Positions 13,933-22,204 of a stretch of DNA of 28,408 bases are shown in pieces. The notes under the pieces are model-generated. The model was given only the letters and a program-made list of their open reading frames with translations, was not told the DNA's origin and searched no databases. Source of the stretch: DAOQAU01 sp035354275 (GTDB taxonomy: Bacteria; Cyanobacteriota; Vampirovibrionia; Gastranaerophilales; Gastranaerophilaceae); the NCBI GenBank assembly GCA_035354275.1, contig DAOQAU010000016.1, positions 1 to 28,408 on the forward strand, in the 5' to 3' direction. The translations under genes and the position numbers were made by a program. The first letter of the stretch is position 1. Each line of letters starts with the position of its first letter.

Positions 13933-16596
13933 CTAGTTGTGAGAAACAGCAAGTGAGCCTTCTTCGACAACTGCTTGTGCAGCAGCTAATCTTGCCTGTG
14001 GCACTCTGAACGGTGAGCATGATACGTAATTCAAACCGAGTTTGTGGCAGAATTTAACCGAATCAGGGTCGCCGCCGTGTTCTCCGCAGATTCCGCGTTT
14101 CAAGTTTGGTCTTACAGGTAATGCTTTGTCCAACGCAATTTGCATTAATTGTCCTACGCCTTCTGTGTCCAAAGTTTCAAACGGGTTTCTCGCCAAGATT
14201 TTTTGCTCAACGTAATTTGTTAAGAATTTACCTTCAGCATCATCTCTTGAATAACCGAATGTCATTTGAGTTAAGTCATTCGTACCGAATGAGAAGAACT
14301 CTGCGTATTCAGCGATTTGATCTGCTGTAAGTGCCGCACGAGGAATCTCAATCATTGTTCCGAACATATAGTCAACATCGCAGCCTTTTTCTGCCATAAC
14401 TTCTTTTGCAACACGCTCAAGAAGTGTTTGAACCGTTTTAAGCTCGTTGACGTGTCCGATTAGAGGAATCATAATTTCAGGTTTAACGTTAATTCCTTCT
14501 TTTTTCAAGTCGCAGCAGGCCATAAATATTGCTCTAACTTGCATTTCATTGATTTCAGGATAAGTTAAGCCCAATCTGCAACCTCTTAACCCCATCATAG
14601 GATTAGATTCAGATAAGTTTTCAACTATATGTAAAAGGTCTTCTTTTTCTTTATAATCTTGACCTTTAGCTTTCAAAGTAGCTACTTCAGAGATTAATTC
14701 CTCTTTTGAAGGTAAGAATTCGTGAAGCGGAGGGTCAAGAAGTCTTACTGTCATAGGAAGTTCGCCCATTGCTTTGAACATTGCGTAAAAGTCGTTATAT
14801 TGCATAGGAAGCAATTTATCCAAAGCTTCTTTTCTAGCCTCAGGAGTTCCTGCGATAATCATTTTTTGTACCCAGGGTAATCTGTCAGGATCCATGAACA
14901 TGTGCTCTGTTCTGCATAAACCCACACCCTTAGCACCTAATTCCAAAGCTTTTGCAACGTCAGCAGGTGTATCGGCGTTTGCTCTTACCTGAAGTCTTTT
15001 GATTTCATCAACCCATTTGAACAATGTTTCAAATTTATCATCCATTTCAGGAATGATTGTTGCAACAGCACCTTCCATAACTTCGCCTGTTCCGCCGTCT
15101 AAAGAAATAATATCGTTTTTGTGGAACACTTTTCCGTTAGATGCCGTCAATGTTTCGTTTTTAAGATCGATTTTCAAGTCTTCGCAACCTGCAACGCATG
15201 GTTTGCCCATACCTTTTGCAACAACCGCAGCATGCGATGTCATACCGCCTCTGAGTGTTAAGACACCTTGAGAAGCTATCATGCCGTGAATATCGTCAGG
15301 ACAAGTTTCTATTCTTACCAAGATAACTTTTTCGCCTGCCGTTCCGCGTTGTGCCGCCTCTTCAGTATCAAATACGATTTTACCAACCGCAGCACCCGGG
15401 GAAGCCGCAAGCCCTGTAGCCAAATGAACCGAATTTTTCTTGGCTGTTAAATCAAATGAAGGCAACAATAATTGGTATAATTGATAAGGATCAACCAATT
15501 GGATTGCTCTTTCTTTTGTGATAATGCCCTCATTGGCCATTTCAACGGCAATTCTTACAGCTGCTGCAGCTGTTCTTTTGCCGTTTCTTGTCTGAAGGAT
15601 GTATAATTTGCCTCTTTCGATTGTAAATTCCATATCCTGAACGTCTTTGTAGCCAAGTTCAAGTTTTTTGGCGATTTCAACGTACTGTTTGTATAATTCG
15701 GGCATTTCAGTTTCCAATTCAGCGATTTGCTTTGGAGTTCTGATACCTGCAACAACGTCTTCACCTTGTGCGTTTGTCAGATATTCACCGTAGAATTTGT
15801 TTTCGCCCGTGGATGGGTTTCTGGTAAAAGATACGCCTGTGGCAGAGTCGTCACCCATGTTACCGAATACCATTGTTTGAACGTTTACTGCCGTACCGTA
15901 ATTGTGGTCAATTTTATAGTGGTTACGGTATGCAACCGCGCGGGGAATGTTCCAAGAACTGAATACTGCTTCAATTGCTGCTTGCAATTGAACATAAGGA
16001 TCTTGAGGAAATTCTCTTCCGGTTTCATTTTTGATAATTTCTTTATAAGCAGGAATCAAAGATTTTAAACCTTCAACAGAAACTTCTGTGTCAAGCTTAA
16101 CGCCTTCTCTTGCTTTAACTTGGTCTAAAACGTGTTCGAATTTTTCTCTTTCGATTTCCCATGCAACTGAGCCGAACATAGTTAAGAAACGGCGATAGCT
16201 ATCATAAGCAAATCTTTCGTTTTGTGTAAGGTTAATCATGCCTTGAATAGTTGAATCGTTTAAACCTAGGTTTAAAATAGTTTCCATCATACCGGGCATA
16301 GAAAGTCTTGCCCCTGAACGCACTGAAACCAAAAGCGGATTTGAAGCATCTCCGAATTTTTTGCCTGTGTTGTATTCAACATCTGCAAGTGCTTTTTTAA
16401 CATCTTCCATAACGCCTTCGGGCATTTGGTTGCCGTTATTGATGTAATCCATGCAAGTTTCTGTTGTGATTGTTAATCCCGGGGGAACCGGTAACCCTAA
16501 GTTTGTCATTTCGGCTAAATTTGCGCCCTTTCCACCAAGAAGATTACGCATATTTGCATTACCTTCCCTGAAAAGCCATACTCTCTTTTGTGTCAT
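13933..16596 (-). CDS. ppdK: Pyruvate, phosphate dikinase
   Basis: The enzyme interconverts pyruvate, ATP and phosphate with phosphoenolpyruvate, AMP and pyrophosphate. In an anaerobic fermenter it probably serves glycolysis or gluconeogenesis. The 887 residues are full length. They comprise an N-terminal ATP-grasp domain (GGKGANLAEMTNLGLPVPPG at 21-40, SVRSGARLSMPGMMET from 91), the phosphohistidine domain with GGMTSHAAVVAKGMGKPC (catalytic His455), and the C-terminal TIM barrel ending GICGEHGGDP and YVSCSPFRVPQARLAAAQ (catalytic Cys860). No regulatory PDRP gene is nearby. The ATG at 16596 follows GAAAGAAGG. A terminator lies at 13858-13886, so the gene is probably transcribed alone. Confidence 0.97.
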   Translation of the reverse strand: MTQKRVWLFREGNANMRNLLGGKGANLAEMTNLGLPVPPGLTITTETCMDYINNGNQMPEGVMEDVKKALADVEYNTGKKFGDASNPLLVSVRSGARLSMPGMMETILNLGLNDSTIQGMINLTQNERFAYDSYRRFLTMFGSVAWEIEREKFEHVLDQVKAREGVKLDTEVSVEGLKSLIPAYKEIIKNETGREFPQDPYVQLQAAIEAVFSSWNIPRAVAYRNHYKIDHNYGTAVNVQTMVFGNMGDDSATGVSFTRNPSTGENKFYGEYLTNAQGEDVVAGIRTPKQIAELETEMPELYKQYVEIAKKLELGYKDVQDMEFTIERGKLYILQTRNGKRTAAAAVRIAVEMANEGIITKERAIQLVDPYQLYQLLLPSFDLTAKKNSVHLATGLAASPGAAVGKIVFDTEEAAQRGTAGEKVILVRIETCPDDIHGMIASQGVLTLRGGMTSHAAVVAKGMGKPCVAGCEDLKIDLKNETLTASNGKVFHKNDIISLDGGTGEVMEGAVATIIPEMDDKFETLFKWVDEIKRLQVRANADTPADVAKALELGAKGVGLCRTEHMFMDPDRLPWVQKMIIAGTPEARKEALDKLLPMQYNDFYAMFKAMGELPMTVRLLDPPLHEFLPSKEELISEVATLKAKGQDYKEKEDLLHIVENLSESNPMMGLRGCRLGLTYPEINEMQVRAIFMACCDLKKEGINVKPEIMIPLIGHVNELKTVQTLLERVAKEVMAEKGCDVDYMFGTMIEIPRAALTADQIAEYAEFFSFGTNDLTQMTFGYSRDDAEGKFLTNYVEQKILARNPFETLDTEGVGQLMQIALDKALPVRPNLKRGICGEHGGDPDSVKFCHKLGLNYVSCSPFRVPQARLAAAQAVVEEGSLAVSHN

Positions 16597-16638
16597 TTTT
16601 TGCCTTCTTTCTTATTTATCTAAAATAACGTTGTAAAC

Positions 16639-16668
16639 ATTGTACATGTTACCAATAGCCTAACACAA
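16639..16668 (-). promoter_or_regulatory. Possible promoter of ppdK
   Basis: The minus strand has TTGTGT (16663-16668) and TACAAT (16639-16644), 18 bases apart, about 43 bases before the ppdK start. The match is moderate. Confidence 0.3.
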
Positions 16669-16674
16669 ACAAAA

Positions 16675-18450
16675 TCAATTACAAATTATTTTTGAAGTTT
16701 TTTTATATAATTCCATTTTAAAATGGGTGCCGAATTCTTCAATTTTTGAATAATTTGATTTTACGTAGTTGCATAAATCAAATCCATAATCTTTGCAAAT
16801 ATATTTTTTGCCGTAATCTTCAGAATTTCTGTTGTTTATAAAAATGTATTCGGGAGGATTTTTTTTAATATCATCTATAATTTTTTCTTCCCCGAAGGGT
16901 TCTAGGTATGGAGTGTTTGTTGCGTAATAGATACTTTTTGAGGGGTGATTTGTTAAGAAGTTGAGCATTATCCCTTCCGGAAGAACTAAAAATGAATCTT
17001 CCTTTTTCATTTCTTTATCGATGTAATTTATGCTGGCTTGAAAACTTTCAGCAAGATTTTTATGATTATAAATCGAGCCTTTTGATGTTTGTATTAAAAC
17101 ATCATCCCCAAGAGATTGTTTTAAGTATCCTGCAAATAGAATAGTCATAATTAATATAATAATAAAAAAAGCCTTTTTTAAAGATTTTTTATTTATGATT
17201 TTAAAATAAAGTGGCAAAAATTCAATTATGAAAATGCTGTTTACAATAAAAAGTAAGGGAAAAGCAAATGTTGCGTAGGCTTTGAGGTTTAAGTAGAAAA
17301 AAGATTTTGCTGATGCCAACATAGCAATCATTATTAATAAAATATAAGTCCCGTTTTTGGTTGTAAAAAATTCTTTAGAAAATGACTTTTTTGACTTAAA
17401 AAACAATGGAATTAATAGTAATAATGTAAATAAAGGAAGCCAGCAAAATAATAAATTTATATATTCGTTTAGTCGGTTAAAAAATTGATAGGTAAAAACA
17501 GCGATAAATATATAACTAAGTATTTTTTTATATAAATAGTGAGGAGATTTTTTTGATAAATTAACCCAAAAATAAAGTGAGGAAAATAAAAGTAAAAATA
17601 ATATACAAAAATTGTAAAAGAATTTCCAATTTGTTAACATATTGAACTTGTTCGGATAAAGTCCTACTGCATAAGAATAAAAATAATTTAATGAAGGAGA
17701 TAGGGCAAATTGTTTGATAATTCTAAATTGCTCCAACAAATCATTTATTGTTAAACCTTGTAAGAAAAGTACAGAAAAAGATAAAACTGGGGTGATTAAA
17801 AATAAAATGAGGCTGTATAAAATATATTTTTTGTTTATCTTTAGTATAAATGTTAGAAACATTAGGAAAATCAGATATAAAACATATTCGTATTTACATG
17901 TCATTGAAATCCCAAGAAAAAACCAGCTTAGCGGAATAAAAAATTGTTTTGAAGACTTTAAATAAAGCAATAAGAATAAAACTGAAAATAAAAAAGTACT
18001 GAAGGCATATACCATCGCATAAGAATATGGGAAAATGTAGTTAAAAATCCATGGGTTAAATACGCAAGAAACCATGATAAGAATACTAATAGCAAAAGAA
18101 ATTTCTTTTGTCGTAAAAAATCTTGTAATAGAATATAATAAAATTAAAATAAATCCCGCATTTATTGTTCCTGCGAGTCTGAGAGTGCTTAAATTTATTG
18201 AAAAAATTTTGTAAAAAATCGCATTTATTTGATAAGATAAAGGACCGAAAATATTAAATAAATCTTTGTAAAGGAGCTTGCCTTTGAGTATTTGTTGGGG
18301 GAAATAAGCTTCTCTTCCGCAGTCTATAATTATATTCCCCAGATGTCTTGAAATTGTTATTGACAGTATTAAAAAAATAAATATTAGAAAAGTAATATAG
18401 ATTATTTCATTAGTGTTTGTAATTAAAAAATTTTTAATTTTTTTACTCAA
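16675..18450 (-). CDS. Multi-spanning membrane protein, GT-C (GT39/PMT-like) glycosyltransferase candidate
   Basis: The 591-residue protein has about eleven or more hydrophobic helices spread over residues 15-440 and a soluble C-terminal domain of about 130 residues. After the first helix it reads IIDCGREAYFPQQILKGKLL and YKDLFNIFGPLSYQINA. An acidic residue (Asp43) in the first outer loop followed by a G-x-Y.D....GP pattern is typical of GT-C enzymes such as ArnT/PMT, which move sugars from lipid-linked donors on the outer face of the membrane. The start is TTG at 18450 with AAGGAA upstream; no in-frame ATG is near. It stands alone, divergent from the M16 gene. Donor and acceptor are unknown; the family call is by topology and one motif. 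Confidence 0.6.
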   Translation of the reverse strand: MSKKIKNFLITNTNEIIYITFLIFIFLILSITISRHLGNIIIDCGREAYFPQQILKGKLLYKDLFNIFGPLSYQINAIFYKIFSINLSTLRLAGTINAGFILILLYSITRFFTTKEISFAISILIMVSCVFNPWIFNYIFPYSYAMVYAFSTFLFSVLFLLLYLKSSKQFFIPLSWFFLGISMTCKYEYVLYLIFLMFLTFILKINKKYILYSLILFLITPVLSFSVLFLQGLTINDLLEQFRIIKQFALSPSLNYFYSYAVGLYPNKFNMLTNWKFFYNFCILFLLLFSSLYFWVNLSKKSPHYLYKKILSYIFIAVFTYQFFNRLNEYINLLFCWLPLFTLLLLIPLFFKSKKSFSKEFFTTKNGTYILLIMIAMLASAKSFFYLNLKAYATFAFPLLFIVNSIFIIEFLPLYFKIINKKSLKKAFFIIILIMTILFAGYLKQSLGDDVLIQTSKGSIYNHKNLAESFQASINYIDKEMKKEDSFLVLPEGIMLNFLTNHPSKSIYYATNTPYLEPFGEEKIIDDIKKNPPEYIFINNRNSEDYGKKYICKDYGFDLCNYVKSNYSKIEEFGTHFKMELYKKTSKIICN

Positions 18451-18490
18451 GTTATTGATTTCCTTGCTTTATAGACAGTATATTAAATCA

Positions 18491-18520
18491 TTGTACATTA
18501 AATATTTTTTATGATTAAAT
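18491..18520 (+). promoter_or_regulatory. Promoter of the M16 homologue, possibly leaderless
   Basis: TTGTAC (18491-18496), an 18-base spacer ending in TGA, and TTAAAT (18515-18520) are followed by six bases and the ATG at 18527. No Shine-Dalgarno is present. Confidence 0.4.
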
Positions 18521-18526
18521 AATTTT

Positions 18527-19735
18527 ATGCAAGAATTTGAATTAAAAAACAATATAAAAGTCGTATGCAGAGAAAATAAAAATACGCCAAGAGTGGCTTT
18601 GAGCTTTAATGTTGCCATAAATGAGCCTGAAGATATTGCAGGAGTTTACTGTCTGATGAGCAGACTGCTTTTGCAGGGGACAAAAAACCGAACCTCCGAA
18701 CAGTTGGCGCAGGAATTGGATGAAAATGCAATCGAACTTAACTGTGACATGAAACAGGATTATCTGCGATTTCGTTTTGTATGCCTGAATGAAGATTTTG
18801 AAAAAGCACTTGAAATAACCTCTGATGTGATTAAAAATTCGACTTTTGAAGAATTTGAAAAAGAAAAAATCAAAATGCAAGGCGAAATCACAGCAGAGCT
18901 TGATTCTGCAAAGACAAAAGCTTTAGACAATTATTACAAAACCCTCTTTGAAGGACATTTTTACGGACACACTTATACAAAAATGCTTGAAAATATTGAT
19001 AAAATCTCAAAAGATAAGGTAATAAAAAGTTTTGAAAAAATAATTTCAGAAGGCAAAAAGATTTTAGCAGTTGTGGGCGATATAAAAGAAGAAGAAGTCA
19101 AAAACCTTTTGAATAAATATTTTGGGGACATTGAAAATTCAAATATAAAAGAGCAAAATATTTCCATACCTGTTTTAAAAGAAGCAAAAACTGTTGAAAT
19201 AATAAAAAGTGACGCCCAACAGGCGCAGATTATTCAGGGTTGGATTTTCCCCACTTTTGACAGCAAAGATTATCCTGTATTAATTCTCACAAATGTAATT
19301 TTGGGCTCTGCAGGTCTTTCTTCAAGACTATTTCTTGAATTGCGTGATAAAAAAGGACTTGCCTATACGGTAAGAAGTTCTTACGAGCCTAACCAAAAAT
19401 GTGCCAATTTCAGCATTTACATAGGAACAGAGCCTAAAAATATTCAAACTTCAATCGAAGGCTTTGAACAAGAAATTAACAAATTAAAACAAATTCCGGT
19501 GGGTGAAGAAGAGCTTGAAAACGCTAAAAATAACCTGATAGGAAAACAGCAGTTCATAACAGAAACCAATGCCCAACAAGCAAATCAGCTTTCTTATTAC
19601 GGGATTATGGATTTAGGATTTGACTATCAGGAAAAAATAATTCAAAAAATTAAAGATGTAACTTCAGCCCAAATTCAAGAGTGTGCCAATAAATATTTCA
19701 GCGATAAATTTATCGTTTCTATTTTGCGCCCGTAG
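18527..19735 (+). CDS. M16-family peptidase homologue lacking the zinc-binding motif
   Basis: The 402 residues form a complete M16B-like protein of two half-domains. The N-terminal part reads GVYCLMSRLLLQGTKNRT, aligning with the usual GvaHllEHmlfkGT. The HxxEH zinc and catalytic residues are replaced by Cys42, Ser45 and Arg46. The C-terminal half keeps SSRLFLELRDKKGLAYTVRSSY, with the substrate-binding Arg273/Tyr280 pair. This is the pattern of the inactive subunit of paired M16B peptidases, so it probably works with an active partner encoded elsewhere, or as a binding protein. No signal peptide is seen. It ends 17 bases inside the convergent gene. A very late zinc-independent activity cannot be excluded. 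Confidence 0.85.
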   Translation: MQEFELKNNIKVVCRENKNTPRVALSFNVAINEPEDIAGVYCLMSRLLLQGTKNRTSEQLAQELDENAIELNCDMKQDYLRFRFVCLNEDFEKALEITSDVIKNSTFEEFEKEKIKMQGEITAELDSAKTKALDNYYKTLFEGHFYGHTYTKMLENIDKISKDKVIKSFEKIISEGKKILAVVGDIKEEEVKNLLNKYFGDIENSNIKEQNISIPVLKEAKTVEIIKSDAQQAQIIQGWIFPTFDSKDYPVLILTNVILGSAGLSSRLFLELRDKKGLAYTVRSSYEPNQKCANFSIYIGTEPKNIQTSIEGFEQEINKLKQIPVGEEELENAKNNLIGKQQFITETNAQQANQLSYYGIMDLGFDYQEKIIQKIKDVTSAQIQECANKYFSDKFIVSILRP

Positions 19736-20342
19736 GATTTTGTTCAATTATAAACTCATCACCTTTATCTATAAGCACTTTTTCAAAAGCTTTTTTGGCT
19801 TTTTGTTCAAAAACATCTTTCCGCAGATAACTTGTAAATTTAGTTGAAACTTTCCAGGTATCGGATTTTCCGTCATAAGATAAATTGGCACAGTCCCTTT
19901 CGGAAAGCCCTTGAAGCTTGGAATAAGGAATATTTAATTTTTGAACAAAATTTTCAAGAAAATTGAAAAACAAGGGTGAATTTTCATAACCTTTTGATGT
20001 TTTTATGTCTTTGCTTCCCATTAAAAGTGCTCTTTCAACAGCGTTGTCGCCGATTTTTTGTATTAACTCTTTTTGAATATTATCAAGTTTAAGATTTTCA
20101 AGCTCATTGGGGTCAAGATGAAACATCAAAATTTTACGCTGACCGTTTTGATTTATGACAAACCCGCCGGCTGTGCAGGTTCTCACGGATTCAGTATAAG
20201 CCGAAGGAGCAAAAACACATTTTTTTAAAGTACAGGGATAGCCTGCTTCCAAGTTTTTGTACATTTTTTTATTTTCTTTAATATGGTCTTCACAGCGTGT
20301 AAAGATTATTCTTGATGTAAAACTTACTTTTGAATTTTGCAT
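19719..20342 (-). CDS. Hypothetical protein with a CheD-like Cys/His arrangement
   Basis: The 207-residue cytoplasmic-looking protein is not one I recognise by name. Residues about 50-80 read TESVRTCTAGGFVI, then RKILMFHLDPNE, with Cys56 and His75 nineteen apart. Receptor deamidase CheD has GLGSCV...HymLP with a Cys-His spacing of about 17, and CNF-type toxins have a related layout. The later ALLMGSKDI, LNIPYSKLQG and YDGKSDTWKV follow the order of the CheD fold (glycine-rich strand, helix, final strands). It is the last gene of a three-gene operon; its ATG at 20342 follows AAGGGGG and overlaps the methyltransferase gene by 19 bases. A Gln deamidase or other Cys hydrolase is a guess; only the open frame and operon position are firm. 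Confidence 0.6.
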   Translation of the reverse strand: MQNSKVSFTSRIIFTRCEDHIKENKKMYKNLEAGYPCTLKKCVFAPSAYTESVRTCTAGGFVINQNGQRKILMFHLDPNELENLKLDNIQKELIQKIGDNAVERALLMGSKDIKTSKGYENSPLFFNFLENFVQKLNIPYSKLQGLSERDCANLSYDGKSDTWKVSTKFTSYLRKDVFEQKAKKAFEKVLIDKGDEFIIEQNPTGAK

Positions 20343-21226
20343 AATCCCCCTTTTTGAAGCTTAAAACAATAATCTCCAAGAAGATATTTATGTTGTATCC
20401 CGTAAGGATCAACCCTAAAATAAGGCTCTTTATTAAGTTCTTCTGCCGATTTGGCACCAAAAAGAGTGGGCTTAAAGCCAACTTTTTTAAGTAAATTTTT
20501 AACATTAGCATCATAAATATCTTTGTCCCCTACTATTAATGTTGATCCGTCGGGGAGTTTTTCGGCAAGAAGTTTTGTAAGATTTTGAGCACCATCAGGG
20601 GATAGATATTGCCATGAATTTCTAAATAAAACAATGCAAGGTTTTTTTGATAACTCATTATCTTTTAAATCCGCAAATATATCTCCTGTTTGAAAATTTA
20701 TGTTATCAGATAATTTTTCAGTTAATTTAAAAGTTTTTCCGTATCCTGCATATCTGCTGTTTGGCTCTATGGTTAAATAGTCTTCCAAATCTATATTTTT
20801 AAAAATATTTGTTAATTTTAGCATTTCATTTTTGTCAATTTTTATAGAATGTTTTTTTGCTGTTTCTATAATATCTTCTCTTAAATCAATCGCTTTTATC
20901 GGTAAATATTTTTGAGCTTCTTCTTGAGGGAAGTAATTAAATAAGCTCATAACCAAAGAGCAAGGCTCATGTCCTACAGAGCAGGCATAATCATATATTA
21001 CAGCACCGTCAGGATAGTATAATTCCAAGTACTTAGGCAACATCTCAAAAACAACGGGATTTCGAACTAATTCGGTATAACTTTTAATATCATTGGTATA
21101 ATTTGAAAAATCTTTTTCAGGGTTTTTATGCTTAGGATAAAGTGTATCATTCGGATACCAGCCAAATGTAAAGTTTTTTGCAAAATCAGCTTTTTTATAA
21201 ATGGGGGAATAAGATTGGATTTTCAT
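20324..21226 (-). CDS. CheR-like SAM-dependent methyltransferase
   Basis: The 300-residue protein matches the CheR methyltransferase core. Motif I is VIYDYACSVGHEPCSLVMSL (from 77), corresponding to the CheR pattern W.agCStGeEpYSlAm. It is followed by IKAIDLREDIIETAKK with the SAM-ribose-binding Asp114, and IVLFRNSWQYLSPDGAQNLTK (199-218) for the CheR pattern IfCRNvliYf. The usual N-terminal helical CheR domain is not recognisable in the first 60 residues. CheR methylates glutamates of chemoreceptors; a different protein substrate is possible here. It lies between a metalloprotease gene (45 bases upstream, own AAGGGA site) and the CheD-like gene, which it overlaps. No receptor or CheA gene is in the window. 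Confidence 0.7.
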   Translation of the reverse strand: MKIQSYSPIYKKADFAKNFTFGWYPNDTLYPKHKNPEKDFSNYTNDIKSYTELVRNPVVFEMLPKYLELYYPDGAVIYDYACSVGHEPCSLVMSLFNYFPQEEAQKYLPIKAIDLREDIIETAKKHSIKIDKNEMLKLTNIFKNIDLEDYLTIEPNSRYAGYGKTFKLTEKLSDNINFQTGDIFADLKDNELSKKPCIVLFRNSWQYLSPDGAQNLTKLLAEKLPDGSTLIVGDKDIYDANVKNLLKKVGFKPTLFGAKSAEELNKEPYFRVDPYGIQHKYLLGDYCFKLQKGGLCKIQK

Positions 21227-21271
21227 ATTTTTCCCTTAAATTTTCCGAACAAAGCTTTAAAGTTCAAAAAT

Positions 21272-22105
21272 TTAAGAATTTGCTATGATTTCATTTTGTT
21301 GTAACATTTCTAAAACATTTTTAAGCTCAAAATAGTAGCCCGCCTCAAGCAGTTCAAAAAATCTTTGTGTTGTATTTGGCGCGAGTGCGCGCACTCGCGC
21401 CCCGTCAATATATAATCCTTCCACAAACCTTGCAAAAAGTTCTGACGGTTTTGAATAGTATTTGTTATAGTAATTTATTCTGCGCGAGTTTCTTGCCTGC
21501 TTTTTTTGAAGCGATTTCATCCTTATGTAAGCGCAAAAATGTGCGGGCATATCAGGAAAATCTTGTTCCAATTTGTCAACAGAAAAAATCTCCACTCGCC
21601 TTAAAAAAGGCGATACAAACTTTACCCTGTCGTATCGAAGCAAATATTTTGCTTTTGATTTTTTGATGTATTTGTCGAAATCTTTAAACTTTTTTGAACG
21701 CATAAAATCAGGATAAGCTGTTTTTACAATATTTTCCTGAACTTTGATTTTGGCTTTAATTTGTTCCCTGTGTTCATAGAGTTTGTGTAAATGTGAATTT
21801 TCGTCAACAAAACGGGTTACATGCAAAAGCTCATTTTGCAAGGCTGAACAGGTGAATGGGTGAACAGGTGAAAGGTTAAATAATATATTTACCCCCCCGC
21901 CTGTTTTTGGCATATTCGGTTCGATTTTTGCGTGGATATAGTGAGCAAATTCGTGCAGAAGTGTAGGGATAATTCTTTCATCTTTAACATTTTTAGAAAT
22001 GTCAATGCGGTTTTGTCTGAAAAAACCCTGATGCCCGCGTGCTTTTGTGGTGGTTTTAACCTCAATCCCAAGCGATTTAAAATATTTTATTAATTCTCTT
22101 TTCAT
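21272..22105 (-). CDS. HEXXH zinc metalloprotease-like protein
   Basis: The 277-residue protein has LLHEFAHYIHAKIE with zinc ligands His51 and His55 and catalytic Glu52. A second motif, KPSELFARFVEGLYID (219-234), probably supplies the third ligand (Glu222 or Glu229), as in gluzincins of the ImmA/IrrE or SprT-like kind. No signal peptide or membrane helix is seen. Between the two motifs are a seven-G run (codons 70-72), a segment encoded by a short repeat (FNLSPVHPFTCSA) and, late, the GC-rich palindrome-encoded GARVRALAP. The gene heads a three-gene operon. Its first codons lie in a 35-bp direct repeat created by the GIY-YIG cassette, and its current ribosome binding site is poor (GACAGAAAAATT before the ATG). 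Substrate unknown. Confidence 0.72.
   Translation of the reverse strand: MKRELIKYFKSLGIEVKTTTKARGHQGFFRQNRIDISKNVKDERIIPTLLHEFAHYIHAKIEPNMPKTGGGVNILFNLSPVHPFTCSALQNELLHVTRFVDENSHLHKLYEHREQIKAKIKVQENIVKTAYPDFMRSKKFKDFDKYIKKSKAKYLLRYDRVKFVSPFLRRVEIFSVDKLEQDFPDMPAHFCAYIRMKSLQKKQARNSRRINYYNKYYSKPSELFARFVEGLYIDGARVRALAPNTTQRFFELLEAGYYFELKNVLEMLQQNEIIANS
21378..21401. repeat. 24-bp perfect GC-rich palindrome inside the metalloprotease gene
   Basis: GGCGCGAGTGCG and its exact reverse complement CGCACTCGCGCC are joined without a spacer. The 24 bases hold only four A/T in a genome of about one-third GC. The frame is kept, and it encodes residues 235-242. Confidence 0.85.
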
Positions 22106-22106
22106 A
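22072..22106. repeat. 35-bp direct repeat, left copy
   Basis: It starts GCGATTTAAAATATT, ends TTTTCATA, and holds the first codons of the intact metalloprotease gene. It differs from the right copy by one base. Confidence 0.9.
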
Positions 22107-22167
22107 ATTTTTCTGTCATCACAGTGAATAAATGATTTGATTTATCACTATTTACTACCCATCTTCT

Positions 22168-22203
22168 CGTCGTTGCGAGGCTTCTTTGAAGCCGTGGCAA
22201 TCT
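22168..22203. repeat. CGTCRTTGCGAGG repeat, left arm of cassette
   Basis: CGTCGTTGCGAGG is followed by a small hairpin (GGCTTC/GAAGCC) and GTGGCAATC, the typical two ends of a short palindromic dispersed repeat. It lies just past the stop of the GIY-YIG gene. Confidence 0.7.
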
Positions 22204-22204
22204 T

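Noticed and set aside
18451..18526. A divergent promoter for the GT-C-like gene (TATACT on the minus strand at 18477-18482)
   Set aside because: No acceptable -35 box or TGn extension is present at the right distance.
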